Under the pieces are notes generated by a model, which saw only the letters and a program-made list of their open reading frames with translations, did not search any database and was not told the origin of the DNA. The position numbers were made by a program, and so were the translations under genes. Source: Streptomyces sp. WZ.A104 (GTDB taxonomy: Bacteria > Actinomycetota > Actinomycetes > Streptomycetales > Streptomycetaceae). Taken from it: a DNA stretch of 64,000 nt. Location of the stretch: the NCBI RefSeq assembly GCF_002382885.1, contig NZ_NWVL01000035.1, positions 1 to 64,000 on the forward strand, written 5' to 3'. The stretch's first letter is position 1. Each line of letters opens with the position of its first letter. Shown here piece by piece: positions 42,762-50,741 of the stretch.

Positions 42762-44156
42762 GTGCGCGCCCGTCTCCTTCCGCTGCTCATCATCCTGATG
42801 GCGGCCATCCTGATCACCCTGGGCCTCCCGCTCGCGGTGAGCGTGGCCGCCGCCGAACAGCAGCGCCTCGTGATCGACCGGATCGACGACACCGCGCGCT
42901 TCGCCGCCCTGGCACAGTCCATCACCGACACCTCCCCGGACAGCGAGGAGCGCCGCCGAACCCTTCAGACCGACCTGGAGGTCTACACCTCGGTCTACGA
43001 CATCCGGGCCGGCGTCTTCTTCCGGGACCACCGGCCGCTGGCGAAGGCCCCCAGCTTCTGGACCCTGCCCGTCGCGGGGGAGGGGCGCACGGCCTTCAAG
43101 GAAGCGCTCCTCGGCCGCCGCTCGCACGACCCCCCGCAGGTCTGGCCCTGGCACGACGGCCGGGTCGTCGTCGCCTCGCCCGTCGTGCGCGACGGGGACG
43201 TGGTCGCCGTCGTCGTGATCGACTCGCCCACCGGCGAGATGCGGTCCAGGATTCTGCGGACCTGGCTTTTCATCGGCCTCGGCGAGGCCCTGGCCCTGCT
43301 GGTGGCGATCGGCGCGGCCGTCCGGCTCACCGGCTGGGTGCTGCTGCCGGTACGGACCCTGGACGCGGCCACCCACGACATCGCCGGCGGCCGGATGCGC
43401 TCCCGGGTCGCCGCCTCCGCCGGACCGCCGGAACTCAGGCGCCTGGCGCGCTCGTTCAACGAGATGGCCGACAACGTCGAGGACGTGCTGGAACAGCAGC
43501 GCGCCTTCGTCGCCGACGCCTCCCACCAGCTGCGCAACCCGCTCGCCGCCCTGCTCCTGCGCATCGAGCTCCTCGCCCTGGAACTGCCCGAGGGCAACGA
43601 GGAGATCGCCGCCGTGCGCACCGAGGGCAAGAGGCTGGCCCGGGTCCTGGACGACCTCCTGGACCTCGCGCTGGCCGAGCACGCCGAGGCGGACCTCCAG
43701 CTCATCGACATCGTCCCGCTCACCGCCGAGCGCGTCGCCTCCTGGCGCCCGATGGCGGAGCGGAAGGGCGTGGGCCTCACCCTGGACGGCGCCCCGGCGG
43801 CCACCGCGTGGGCCGACCCCATCGCGCTCTCCAGCGCCCTGGACGCGGTGATCGACAACGCCCTGAAGTTCACCCCCGCCGGACAGGACGTACGGGTCAC
43901 GGTCGCCGCGACAGCCGCCGCGACGACCGTCGTGGTCGCCGACCGGGGCCCCGGCCTCACCGAAGCGGAGCTGGAGCGCGTCGGGGACCGCTTCTGGCGC
44001 AGCACCCGCCACCAGAACGTCAGCGGATCGGGCCTGGGCCTCTCCATCTCCCGGGTGCTGCTCGCGGCGGGCGGCGGCTCGATCGCGTACGAACACCACG
44101 AACCGCACGGGCTGCGGGTGCGGGTCTCGGTGCCCCGCAATCCGGCGCAGGGGTGA
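42762..44156 (+). CDS. Membrane sensor histidine kinase (HAMP)
   Basis: A 464-residue sensor kinase. One membrane helix at 5-28 and another at about 168-190 enclose an extracytoplasmic sensor of roughly 140 residues. A HAMP linker follows, then HisKA with His in ASHQLRNPLAALLLRI (Gln replaces the usual Glu after His). The HATPase shows VIDNALKFTPAG, ADRGPGL and GSGLGLSIS. The GTG start (MRARLLPLLIILMAAIL) is 18 nt after the regulator. It is convergent with the TAXI receptor gene. Confidence 0.9.
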   Translation: MRARLLPLLIILMAAILITLGLPLAVSVAAAEQQRLVIDRIDDTARFAALAQSITDTSPDSEERRRTLQTDLEVYTSVYDIRAGVFFRDHRPLAKAPSFWTLPVAGEGRTAFKEALLGRRSHDPPQVWPWHDGRVVVASPVVRDGDVVAVVVIDSPTGEMRSRILRTWLFIGLGEALALLVAIGAAVRLTGWVLLPVRTLDAATHDIAGGRMRSRVAASAGPPELRRLARSFNEMADNVEDVLEQQRAFVADASHQLRNPLAALLLRIELLALELPEGNEEIAAVRTEGKRLARVLDDLLDLALAEHAEADLQLIDIVPLTAERVASWRPMAERKGVGLTLDGAPAATAWADPIALSSALDAVIDNALKFTPAGQDVRVTVAATAAATTVVVADRGPGLTEAELERVGDRFWRSTRHQNVSGSGLGLSISRVLLAAGGGSIAYEHHEPHGLRVRVSVPRNPAQG

Positions 44157-44220
44157 GGGGCGCCCGCCACGGGAGGGCAAGCTCACCGCTTCTCGGCCGT
44201 GGCCGTGGGGTTCTGCGCCC

Positions 44221-45219
44221 CTACGGCTTCACCGACCGGTAGTAGTCCTTGGCCCCCTCGTGCACATCCAGCGGATCCGTGTAGATCGCCGTCCGCAGAT
44301 CCACCAGCTGCGCCGCGTGGACCTCACGGCCGATCCGGTCCCGGCTGTTGATCACGGTCCGGGTGAAGGCCTCGGTCAGCGCCGAATCCGTGCGGTCGGT
44401 CGTGACGAGCAGATTGGAGACGGCGACCGTGGGCACCGCCTGGCCCTGCTGGGCCAGCGGATAGGCGTCGGCGGGCATCATCGCCGACCGGTAGAAGCGG
44501 GTGGGACCGTTCGCCGCCTGCAACTTCGCGACCAGGGCTGCCTCCAGCGGCACCAGCCGGATGTCGAAGCGCTGCGACAGCTCCTGCACCGCGGCGGTCG
44601 GCAGCCCGCCCGACCAGAAGAAGGCGTCCAACTGCCCCTGGATCAGCCGGATCGGCATGGTGTCGATGCCCACCGGCACCGGGGTGATGTCCTCGGACGG
44701 GTCGAGGCCCGCCGCCGTCAGCAGCCGGTCCGCGATCAGCCGGACCCCGGAGCCCTGCTGGCCGACGGCCACCTGCTTGCCCCGCAGATCGGCGACCGTG
44801 CGGACGTCGGAGTCACGGGGGACGATCAGCTGGACGTAGTCGTCGTACAGCCGGACGCAGCCGCGCAGCCGCTGGGCCCCGGGCCTGCCGTCCCGCAGAT
44901 AGGTGGCCACGGCGTCGGCGGTGGCGATGGTGAAGTCGGCCTCGCCCGTCGCGACCCGGGCGAGGTTCTGCTGCGAGCCCTCGCTGGTCCGCAGCCGTAT
45001 CGACACCTCGGGCATGTCCTTGGCGAGCGCCCCTTCGAGCCGCTCCCCGTACCGCTGGTAGACGCCGCTGGGCACTCCTGTGGAGAAGGTGAGCGACCCG
45101 CTCGGGTCCCCCTCCCGCTGGGGCAGCAGCCACCACGCGAGCAGCCCGAGCACGACCGCGAGGACGGCGCTCGTCTGCGTGGTGCGCCGGAGGCCGAATC
45201 GGGACCGAGCGTGGGACAT
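44221..45219 (-). CDS. TAXI-family (TRAP-associated extracytoplasmic immunogenic) solute receptor
   Basis: A 332-residue extracytoplasmic binding protein tethered by one N-terminal helix (TSAVLAVVLGLLAWWLLP). TAXI signatures include FSTGVPSGVYQRYGERLEGA, TSEGSQQNLARVATGEADF, KQVAVGQQGSGVRLIADRLL and LIQGQLDAFFWSGGLP. TAXI receptors normally feed a TRAP transporter, but no TRAP membrane subunit is encoded in this window. It lies tail-to-tail with the two-component kinase, which suggests a sensory or accessory role, or that the permease is elsewhere. There is no lipobox. Confidence 0.85.
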   Translation of the reverse strand: MSHARSRFGLRRTTQTSAVLAVVLGLLAWWLLPQREGDPSGSLTFSTGVPSGVYQRYGERLEGALAKDMPEVSIRLRTSEGSQQNLARVATGEADFTIATADAVATYLRDGRPGAQRLRGCVRLYDDYVQLIVPRDSDVRTVADLRGKQVAVGQQGSGVRLIADRLLTAAGLDPSEDITPVPVGIDTMPIRLIQGQLDAFFWSGGLPTAAVQELSQRFDIRLVPLEAALVAKLQAANGPTRFYRSAMMPADAYPLAQQGQAVPTVAVSNLLVTTDRTDSALTEAFTRTVINSRDRIGREVHAAQLVDLRTAIYTDPLDVHEGAKDYYRSVKP

Positions 45220-45318
45220 GCGCGCGATCCTGCCAGCTCACCCGCCCCGCTGGCCAGGTCTCCCGGCGAGGCCCGGACCACAGCGGCCGGGAAGGGACGG
45301 CCCTGTCCGGCGACCGCC

Positions 45319-45324
45319 TACCCT
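45319..45324 (+). promoter_or_regulatory. Candidate leaderless -10 element (TACCCT) for miaB
   Basis: TACCCT ends 6 nt before the miaB ATG and no ribosome-binding sequence is present, consistent with a leaderless mRNA. Confidence 0.35.
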
Positions 45325-45330
45325 TGTCCC

Positions 45331-46851
45331 ATGAGCAGCGGCAACCGGAGCGAAGCAGTGGACGTCCAGAAGAGCTACGAGGTGCGCACCTACGGGTGCC
45401 AGATGAACGTCCACGACTCCGAACGGCTGTCGGGTCTCCTGGAGGACGCCGGTTACGTCCGGGCCCCCGAGGGCGCCGACGGCGATGCGGATGTCGTCGT
45501 CTTCAACACCTGCGCGGTGCGGGAGAACGCCGACAACAAGCTCTACGGCAACCTCGGCCGCCTCGCCCCCATGAAGACCAAGCGCCCCGGGATGCAGATC
45601 GCCGTCGGCGGCTGCCTCGCGCAGAAGGACCGCGACACCATCGTCAAGCGGGCCCCCTGGGTGGACGTCGTCTTCGGCACCCACAACATCGGCAAGCTGC
45701 CGGTCCTCCTGGAGCGCGCCCGCATCCAGGAGGAGGCGCAGATCGAGATCGCCGAATCCCTGGAGGCCTTCCCCTCCACACTCCCCACCCGTCGCGAGTC
45801 CGCCTACGCCGCGTGGGTCTCCATCTCCGTCGGCTGCAACAACACCTGCACCTTCTGTATCGTCCCGGCGCTGCGCGGCAAGGAGAAGGACCGCCGCACC
45901 GGCGACATCCTGGCCGAGATCGAGGCACTGGTCGCCGAGGGCGTCTCCGAGATCACCCTCCTCGGCCAGAACGTCAACGCGTACGGCTCCGACATCGGCG
46001 ACCGTGAGGCCTTCTCCAAGCTGCTGCGGGCCTGCGGGAAGATCGAGGGCCTGGAGCGTGTCCGCTTCACCTCACCGCACCCGCGCGACTTCACCGACGA
46101 CGTCATCGCCGCCATGGCCGAGACGCCGAACGTGATGCCGCAGCTGCACATGCCGATGCAGTCCGGCTCCGACCGAGTCCTGAAGGCGATGCGCCGCTCC
46201 TACCGTCAGGAGCGCTTCCTCGGGATCATCGAGAAGGTGCGCGCCGCGATGCCGGACGCCGCCATCTCCACCGACATCATCGTGGGCTTCCCCGGTGAGA
46301 CCGAGGAGGACTTCGAGCAGACGATGCACGCGGTCCGCGAGGCCCGTTTCGCCAACGCGTTCACCTTCCAGTACTCCAAGCGCCCCGGGACGCCCGCCGC
46401 CGACATGGACGGCCAGATCCCCAAGGAGGTCGTGCAGGAGCGGTACATGCGCCTGTCCGCCCTCCAGGAGCAGATCTCCTGGGACGAGAACAAGAAGCAG
46501 GTCGGCCGCACCCTGGACGTCATGGTCGCCGAGGGCGAGGGCCGCAAGGACGGCGCCACACAGCGCCTCTCCGGCCGTGCCCCCGACAATCGCCTGGTCC
46601 ACTTCACCCAGCCCGACCAGGATGTGCGCCCCGGCGACGTGGTGACCGTCGAGATCACCTACGCCGCCCCGCACCACCTGCTCGCCGAGGGCACGCCGCT
46701 CGCGGTACGGGCCACCCGCGCGGGCGACGCCTGGGAGAAGCGCACCGCGGCCGCCGCGGCCAAGCCCGCCGGCGTCATGCTCGGCCTCCCCGGCATCGGC
46801 GCCCCGGCCCCGCTCCCGGCCGCCGAGGCCCCGGCCTGCGGCGTCGGCTGA
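45331..46851 (+). CDS. miaB: tRNA-2-methylthio-N6-dimethylallyladenosine synthase MiaB
   Basis: A 506-residue radical-SAM methylthiotransferase. It adds the methylthio group to isopentenyl-A37 of tRNAs after MiaA (48110) has attached the isopentenyl group. UPF0004 cysteines are in TYGCQMNVHDSERL, VVFNTCAVRENAD and VGGCLAQKD. The SAM cluster motif is SVGCNNTCTFCIVPALRG. A TRAM domain is followed by a 60-residue Ala-rich tail. The in-frame open region continues upstream, but homology starts at this ATG. Confidence 0.95.
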   Translation: MSSGNRSEAVDVQKSYEVRTYGCQMNVHDSERLSGLLEDAGYVRAPEGADGDADVVVFNTCAVRENADNKLYGNLGRLAPMKTKRPGMQIAVGGCLAQKDRDTIVKRAPWVDVVFGTHNIGKLPVLLERARIQEEAQIEIAESLEAFPSTLPTRRESAYAAWVSISVGCNNTCTFCIVPALRGKEKDRRTGDILAEIEALVAEGVSEITLLGQNVNAYGSDIGDREAFSKLLRACGKIEGLERVRFTSPHPRDFTDDVIAAMAETPNVMPQLHMPMQSGSDRVLKAMRRSYRQERFLGIIEKVRAAMPDAAISTDIIVGFPGETEEDFEQTMHAVREARFANAFTFQYSKRPGTPAADMDGQIPKEVVQERYMRLSALQEQISWDENKKQVGRTLDVMVAEGEGRKDGATQRLSGRAPDNRLVHFTQPDQDVRPGDVVTVEITYAAPHHLLAEGTPLAVRATRAGDAWEKRTAAAAAKPAGVMLGLPGIGAPAPLPAAEAPACGVG

Positions 46852-46897
46852 TCCGTACAGGGGCGACGGGGGCGCCCTGAGCCGTCACCCCGGCCAG

Positions 46898-46903
46898 TAC
46901 GCT
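46898..46903 (+). promoter_or_regulatory. Candidate leaderless -10 element (TACGCT) for the LigB-fold gene
   Basis: TACGCT ends 7 nt before the ATG at 46911. There is no Shine-Dalgarno sequence in the intervening bases. Confidence 0.4.
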
Positions 46904-46910
46904 GACCGGC

Positions 46911-47630
46911 ATGCTTGTCGCCGCCGCCGTGTGCCCCTGTCCGCCGCTCCTGGTGCCCGACGTGGCCGCCGGGGCCGCACCCGAGCTCGACGCCGCGCGT
47001 GACGCGTGCCTCGACGCCCTCGGGGTGCTCGCCGCCGCCCGCCCGGATCTGCTCGTCGTCGTCGGGCCGGGCGACGAGCGGGCCGCCGGGGCCTACCCGG
47101 CCGGTGCGCGGGGCTCCTTCCGGGGCGTGGGCGTGGACCTCGACGTGACCCTGGGCGACGGGCCGGGGTACGACGCCCCGGCGGGCCGGCCGCTGCCGCA
47201 GTCCCTCGCGGTGGGCGCGTGGCTGCTGGGCCGGGCCCACTGGACGGGCGCCCCCGTCGAAGGGCTCGTCGTGGGAACGCGCAGCAGCGCCGGGGAGTGC
47301 GCGGAGACCGGGGGCGCACTGGCCCGGCGCGCGGAGCGCGTCGCGCTCCTGGTGATGGGGGACGGCAGCGCCCGCCGCACACTCAAGGCGCCCGGCTACC
47401 TCGACGAGAGGGCCGCCGGGTTCGACGCCCGGGCCACCGAAGCCCTCGGCTCCGCGGACCTCGACGCCCTCGCGGCCCTCGACGCGACGCTCGGTCACGA
47501 ACTCCAGGCGGCGGGCCGTGCCCCCTGGCAGCTGCTCGGCGGTGCCGCACGGGGTGCCGGGCTCGCCGGACGGCTGCTGTACGAGGACGCCCCGTACGGC
47601 GTGGGCTACACCGTCGCCGCCTGGTCCTGA
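46911..47630 (+). CDS. Class III extradiol dioxygenase subunit B-like protein
   Basis: A 239-residue protein with the fold of LigB extradiol dioxygenases (PLLVPDVAAG; DLLVVVGPGDERAAGAY; LVMGDGSARR). In true enzymes the first metal ligand is a His in a P-H-P-P segment; here it reads CPCPPLLVP, so that ligand is absent and catalysis is doubtful. It is the standard neighbour between miaB and miaA in actinomycetes, which implies a conserved but unknown role. The stop is followed by a strong terminator. Confidence 0.78.
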   Translation: MLVAAAVCPCPPLLVPDVAAGAAPELDAARDACLDALGVLAAARPDLLVVVGPGDERAAGAYPAGARGSFRGVGVDLDVTLGDGPGYDAPAGRPLPQSLAVGAWLLGRAHWTGAPVEGLVVGTRSSAGECAETGGALARRAERVALLVMGDGSARRTLKAPGYLDERAAGFDARATEALGSADLDALAALDATLGHELQAAGRAPWQLLGGAARGAGLAGRLLYEDAPYGVGYTVAAWS

Positions 47631-47650
47631 ACGCACCGGTCCCGAACGCA

Positions 47651-47693
47651 CCGGCGGCGGGCGCGGAGCACTCGGCTCCGCGCCCGCCGCCGG
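47651..47693. terminator. Bidirectional terminator between convergent genes
   Basis: An 18-bp perfect GC stem (47651-47668 with 47676-47693) with a 7-nt loop. It lies 20 nt after the LigB-fold gene stop and 15 nt after the stop of the convergent small protein. There is no T run. Confidence 0.8.
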
Positions 47694-47708
47694 GCCATGA
47701 CCACCGCG

Positions 47709-47954
47709 TCAGGAAGCGGGCGGCGGCGGAGGGGGCGTACCGCCGTCCTTCTGACCCAGCTTGTCCACGGCTTCCTTGGCCTTCCGCGTACCCGAATCGA
47801 TCTTGTCGCTGTACTTGCCCTTGGTCTTCTGGTCGACCGTGCGCGCGGCCTTCTCCAGGCCCTGCTCGATCTTGCCCCCGTGCTGCTGCGCCAGGTCGCC
47901 GACCTTTTCCTTGGCCGGTCCCAGCTTGGCCTTCAGGTTGTCCAGGAACCCCAT
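47709..47954 (-). CDS. MT0933-like antitoxin-family small protein
   Basis: An 81-residue helical, Lys/Asp/Gln-rich protein (MGFLDNLKAKLGPAKEKVGD; KTKGKYSDKIDSGTRKAKEA) ending in a short Pro tract. It matches the pattern of the actinobacterial MT0933 (Rv0909) antitoxin family. No toxin gene is adjacent, and the family name may be misleading for Streptomyces members, which are usually solitary. It lies opposite to and between the miaB-side and miaA genes. Confidence 0.75.
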   Translation of the reverse strand: MGFLDNLKAKLGPAKEKVGDLAQQHGGKIEQGLEKAARTVDQKTKGKYSDKIDSGTRKAKEAVDKLGQKDGGTPPPPPPAS

Positions 47955-48109
47955 TGGGTCACCTTCCGTGCAGTGAGGACTGTCCGTGGGAGCGTTCTCC
48001 CGCCCCCATTGTCCGTCACCTGTCCGTTTCTGCCGACCTCACGCGTTCGGTGGCCCCGGAAATTCGCGCCCGCGAAATGCGCGCCCCGGAAATTTGGGAC
48101 ACTGTCCCG

Positions 48110-49048
48110 GTGATCCTTCCCGCCCCCGCCCCCCGCGTCATCACCGTCGTCGGCCCCACCGCTGCCGGAAAATCGGATCTGGGGGTCTATCTCGCCCAGC
48201 GGCTCGACGGCGAGGTGATCAACGCCGACTCCATGCAGCTCTACCGGGGGATGGACATCGGCACCGCGAAGCTGACGCTCCCCGAACGTGACGGCGTGCC
48301 GCACCGGCTGCTCGACATCTGGGACGTCACCGAGGCCGCCAGCGTCGCCGAGTACCAGCGGCTGGCCCGGCGGGAGATCGACCGGCTTCTCGCCGAAGGC
48401 CGTACGCCCATCCTGGTCGGCGGCTCCGGGCTGTACGTGAAGGGCGCCATCGACGCCCTGGAGTTCCCCGGTACGGACCCCGAGGTGCGCGCCCGCCTGG
48501 AAGCGGAACTGGCCGAGCGCGGCTCCGGCGCCCTGCACACCCGGCTCGCCGCGGCCGACCCGGATGCCGCCCGGTCCATCCTGGCGAGCAACGGCCGCCG
48601 TATCGTCCGCGCCCTCGAAGTCATCGAGATCACCGGCAAGCCCTTCACCGCCAACCTCCCCGGCGACCGGCCCGTCTACGACGCCGTGCAGATCGGCGTC
48701 GATGTGGACCGCCCCGAGCTCGACGAACGCATCGCCGTGCGCGTCGACCGGATGTGGGAGTCGGGGCTCGTGGACGAGGTACGGGCCCTGGAAGCGGCCG
48801 GGCTGCGCGAGGGCCTCACCGCCTCACGGGCTCTCGGCTACCAGCAGATCCTGGCGGCGCTCGCGGGGGAGTGCACCGAGGACGAGGCGCGGGCCGAGAC
48901 CGTGCGCGCAACCAAGCGCTTCGCGCGCCGCCAGGACTCCTGGTTCCGCCGTGACCCGCGCGTCGTGTGGCTCGGCGGCGGACACCGTGACCGGGGGGAA
49001 CTCCCGCACCGTGCCCTGACGTTGGTCGAACGAGCGGTCACAGCCTGA
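48110..49048 (+). CDS. miaA: tRNA dimethylallyltransferase MiaA
   Basis: A 312-residue enzyme that prenylates adenosine 37 of tRNAs that read codons starting with U, the step before MiaB. The P-loop is VGPTAAGKS (residues 12-20), followed by NADSMQLYRGMDIGTAK, GGSGLYVKG, and the tRNA-binding LTASRALGYQQI and KRFARRQDSWFRRD. The GTG at 48110 is chosen because homology starts there; the in-frame ATG at 48077 would add eleven residues. A GGGAC-ACT-GTCCC palindrome (48097-48109) lies directly before the start. Confidence 0.94.
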   Translation: MILPAPAPRVITVVGPTAAGKSDLGVYLAQRLDGEVINADSMQLYRGMDIGTAKLTLPERDGVPHRLLDIWDVTEAASVAEYQRLARREIDRLLAEGRTPILVGGSGLYVKGAIDALEFPGTDPEVRARLEAELAERGSGALHTRLAAADPDAARSILASNGRRIVRALEVIEITGKPFTANLPGDRPVYDAVQIGVDVDRPELDERIAVRVDRMWESGLVDEVRALEAAGLREGLTASRALGYQQILAALAGECTEDEARAETVRATKRFARRQDSWFRRDPRVVWLGGGHRDRGELPHRALTLVERAVTA

Positions 49049-49155
49049 TCACGTGATGGCATCGGGAAGCCCCGCCCGTCAATTCGGCACCCGTGATCGT
49101 GCCATCATCGAGCATCGATCCACCAGTGGAGTCCGAGTTGGGAGGGCGCGTGGCG

Positions 49156-49605
49156 ATGGAGGCCGGCCCTCGCGACACGGAACAGCGCGACACAGAGCAC
49201 GACGCACCGCCGCCGCGGGAGACCGCGGGGCTGAGCCCCGACGGGCCCGACGAGCAGGACGTGACCCCCGAGGTCGAGGTCGAGCTCCGGCCCGCCCGTC
49301 GGCTGCGGATCTGGCAGCTCGCGCCCATCGTCATGCTGGCCGCCGTCGGCTCACTGATGTTCGCCTTCCCCCTCGCCTTCGAGTTCGGCGACGGCGGTGC
49401 CGTGGTCGCCATGCTGGGCCTCCTGATCAGCTGCTGCGCCGCGGGCTGGGGCATGATGGCCGCCCGCCGCGTCGGCCACACCTGGCCGGGTCTGCCCTCC
49501 CGGAGTTCGGGTGACCGCCCCGACTGGCGGGTGATCGCCCTGTACGTCGTGACGGGCGCCGCACTCGTGGCTCTCGCCGTCTGGCGCGTCGCCCGACTGC
49601 GCTGA
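49156..49605 (+). CDS. Membrane protein of unknown function between miaA and dapF
   Basis: A 149-residue protein with an acidic, Asp/Glu/Pro-rich N-terminal half and three membrane helices (LAPIVMLAAVGSLMFAFPLA; VVAMLGLLISCCAAGWGMMA; VIALYVVTGAALVALAVW). The ATG at 49156 has GGAGGG 9 nt upstream; the GTG at 49150 is too close. I recognise no family with a known role. Actinomycetes commonly carry such a membrane gene here. Confidence 0.7.
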   Translation: MEAGPRDTEQRDTEHDAPPPRETAGLSPDGPDEQDVTPEVEVELRPARRLRIWQLAPIVMLAAVGSLMFAFPLAFEFGDGGAVVAMLGLLISCCAAGWGMMAARRVGHTWPGLPSRSSGDRPDWRVIALYVVTGAALVALAVWRVARLR

Positions 49606-49680
49606 GGGCCGTACGTCCACGTGCGGGCGCTCGTGCGGCGGAGCCCGGGGCCGGTCGGGCGGACTGTCGGCGCCGCCTCG

Positions 49681-49686
49681 TACAGT
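49681..49686 (+). promoter_or_regulatory. Candidate leaderless -10 element (TACAGT) for dapF
   Basis: TACAGT ends 6 nt before the dapF GTG with no ribosome-binding sequence, consistent with a leaderless message starting at the GTG. Confidence 0.45.
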
Positions 49687-49692
49687 TGACCT

Positions 49693-50565
49693 GTGAGCAC
49701 CTCGCAGATCGCCTTCCTCAAGGGTCACGGCACCGAGAACGACTTCGTGATCGTCCCCGATCCGGACAACGCCGTCGCGCTGCCCGCCTCCCTCGTCGCA
49801 CGGCTCTGCGACCGCCGGGCCGGCATCGGCGGCGACGGCCTGCTGCACGTCGTGCGGTCCGCCGCGCACCCCGAGGCGCGGGACATGGCGGACGCGGCCG
49901 AGTGGTTCATGGACTACCGCAACGCGGACGGCTCGGTCGCCGAGATGTGCGGCAACGGGGTGCGCGTCTTCGCCCACTACCTCCAGCGTGCGGGCCTCGT
50001 CGAGAAGGGCGACCTCACCGTCGCCACCCGGGGAGGCCCCAAGCGGGTGCACCTCGCGAAGAACGGTGACGTCACGGTCTCCATGGGGCGTGCCCTGCTG
50101 CCCGAGGCGGGCGTCACGGTCAGCGTCGGCGGCCGCAGCTGGCCCGCCCGCAACGTCAACATGGGCAACCCGCACGCGGTCGCCTTCGTCGACGACCTGG
50201 ACCACGCGGGCGACCTGCTCAGCACCCCGCCCTTCAGCCCTGAGGGGGTCTACCCCGAAGGCGTCAACGTCGAGTTCGTCGTCGACCGGGGCCCGCGCCA
50301 CGTCGGCATGCGCGTCCACGAGCGGGGCTCGGGCGAGACCCGCTCCTGCGGCACCGGCGCCTGCGCGGTCGCCGTCGCCACCGCCCGCCGGGACGGCACC
50401 GACCCCGCCGAGACCGGCCTCCCCGTGACGTACACGGTGGATCTCCCCGGCGGCACCCTGGTCATCACCGAGCACCCCGACGGCGGGATCGACATGACGG
50501 GCCCCGCGGTGATCGTCGCCGAAGGCGTCATCGACCCGGCCTGGCTCGACGACGCCGCGCGGTAG
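49693..50565 (+). CDS. dapF: Diaminopimelate epimerase
   Basis: A 290-residue epimerase converting LL- to meso-diaminopimelate for lysine and, in many bacteria, peptidoglycan; Streptomyces vegetative wall uses LL-DAP. The two catalytic cysteines are in EMCGNGVRVF and TRSCGTGACAVA. Substrate residues are in the GHGTENDFVIV and DYRNADGS segments and in NMGNPHAVAFV. Length and motifs are standard. The GTG start precedes the first beta strand. Confidence 0.95.
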   Translation: MSTSQIAFLKGHGTENDFVIVPDPDNAVALPASLVARLCDRRAGIGGDGLLHVVRSAAHPEARDMADAAEWFMDYRNADGSVAEMCGNGVRVFAHYLQRAGLVEKGDLTVATRGGPKRVHLAKNGDVTVSMGRALLPEAGVTVSVGGRSWPARNVNMGNPHAVAFVDDLDHAGDLLSTPPFSPEGVYPEGVNVEFVVDRGPRHVGMRVHERGSGETRSCGTGACAVAVATARRDGTDPAETGLPVTYTVDLPGGTLVITEHPDGGIDMTGPAVIVAEGVIDPAWLDDAAR

Positions 50566-50576
50566 CAGCCGCAGTC

Positions 50577-50627
50577 GCTTCGCTCGAAACGGTGATCGGT
50601 CAGAGCTTCGCTCGAATGGGTGATCCG
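50577..50627 (+). repeat. Two direct 23-bp repeats after dapF
   Basis: GCTTCGCTCGAAACGGTGAT (starting 50577) and GCTTCGCTCGAATGGGTGAT (starting 50605) are near-identical copies 28 bp apart, both between the dapF stop and rshA. They could be operator half-sites for the rshA promoter or a simple duplication. Confidence 0.5.
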
Positions 50628-50741
50628 TTTCACGCTGGGCGAGAGCTGGACTGCGCCACGTGGTGGGCTCGATAGCATCAAGCACCGGCTCCGAGGCGCA
50701 TCCAGCCCTCGCCCCGCCGGTCGACGTCGGAGGTGCCCCCC

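Noticed and set aside
47709..47954. Toxin-antitoxin module
   Set aside because: The gene resembles MT0933-family antitoxins, but no partner toxin is present on either side, so a module is not supported.
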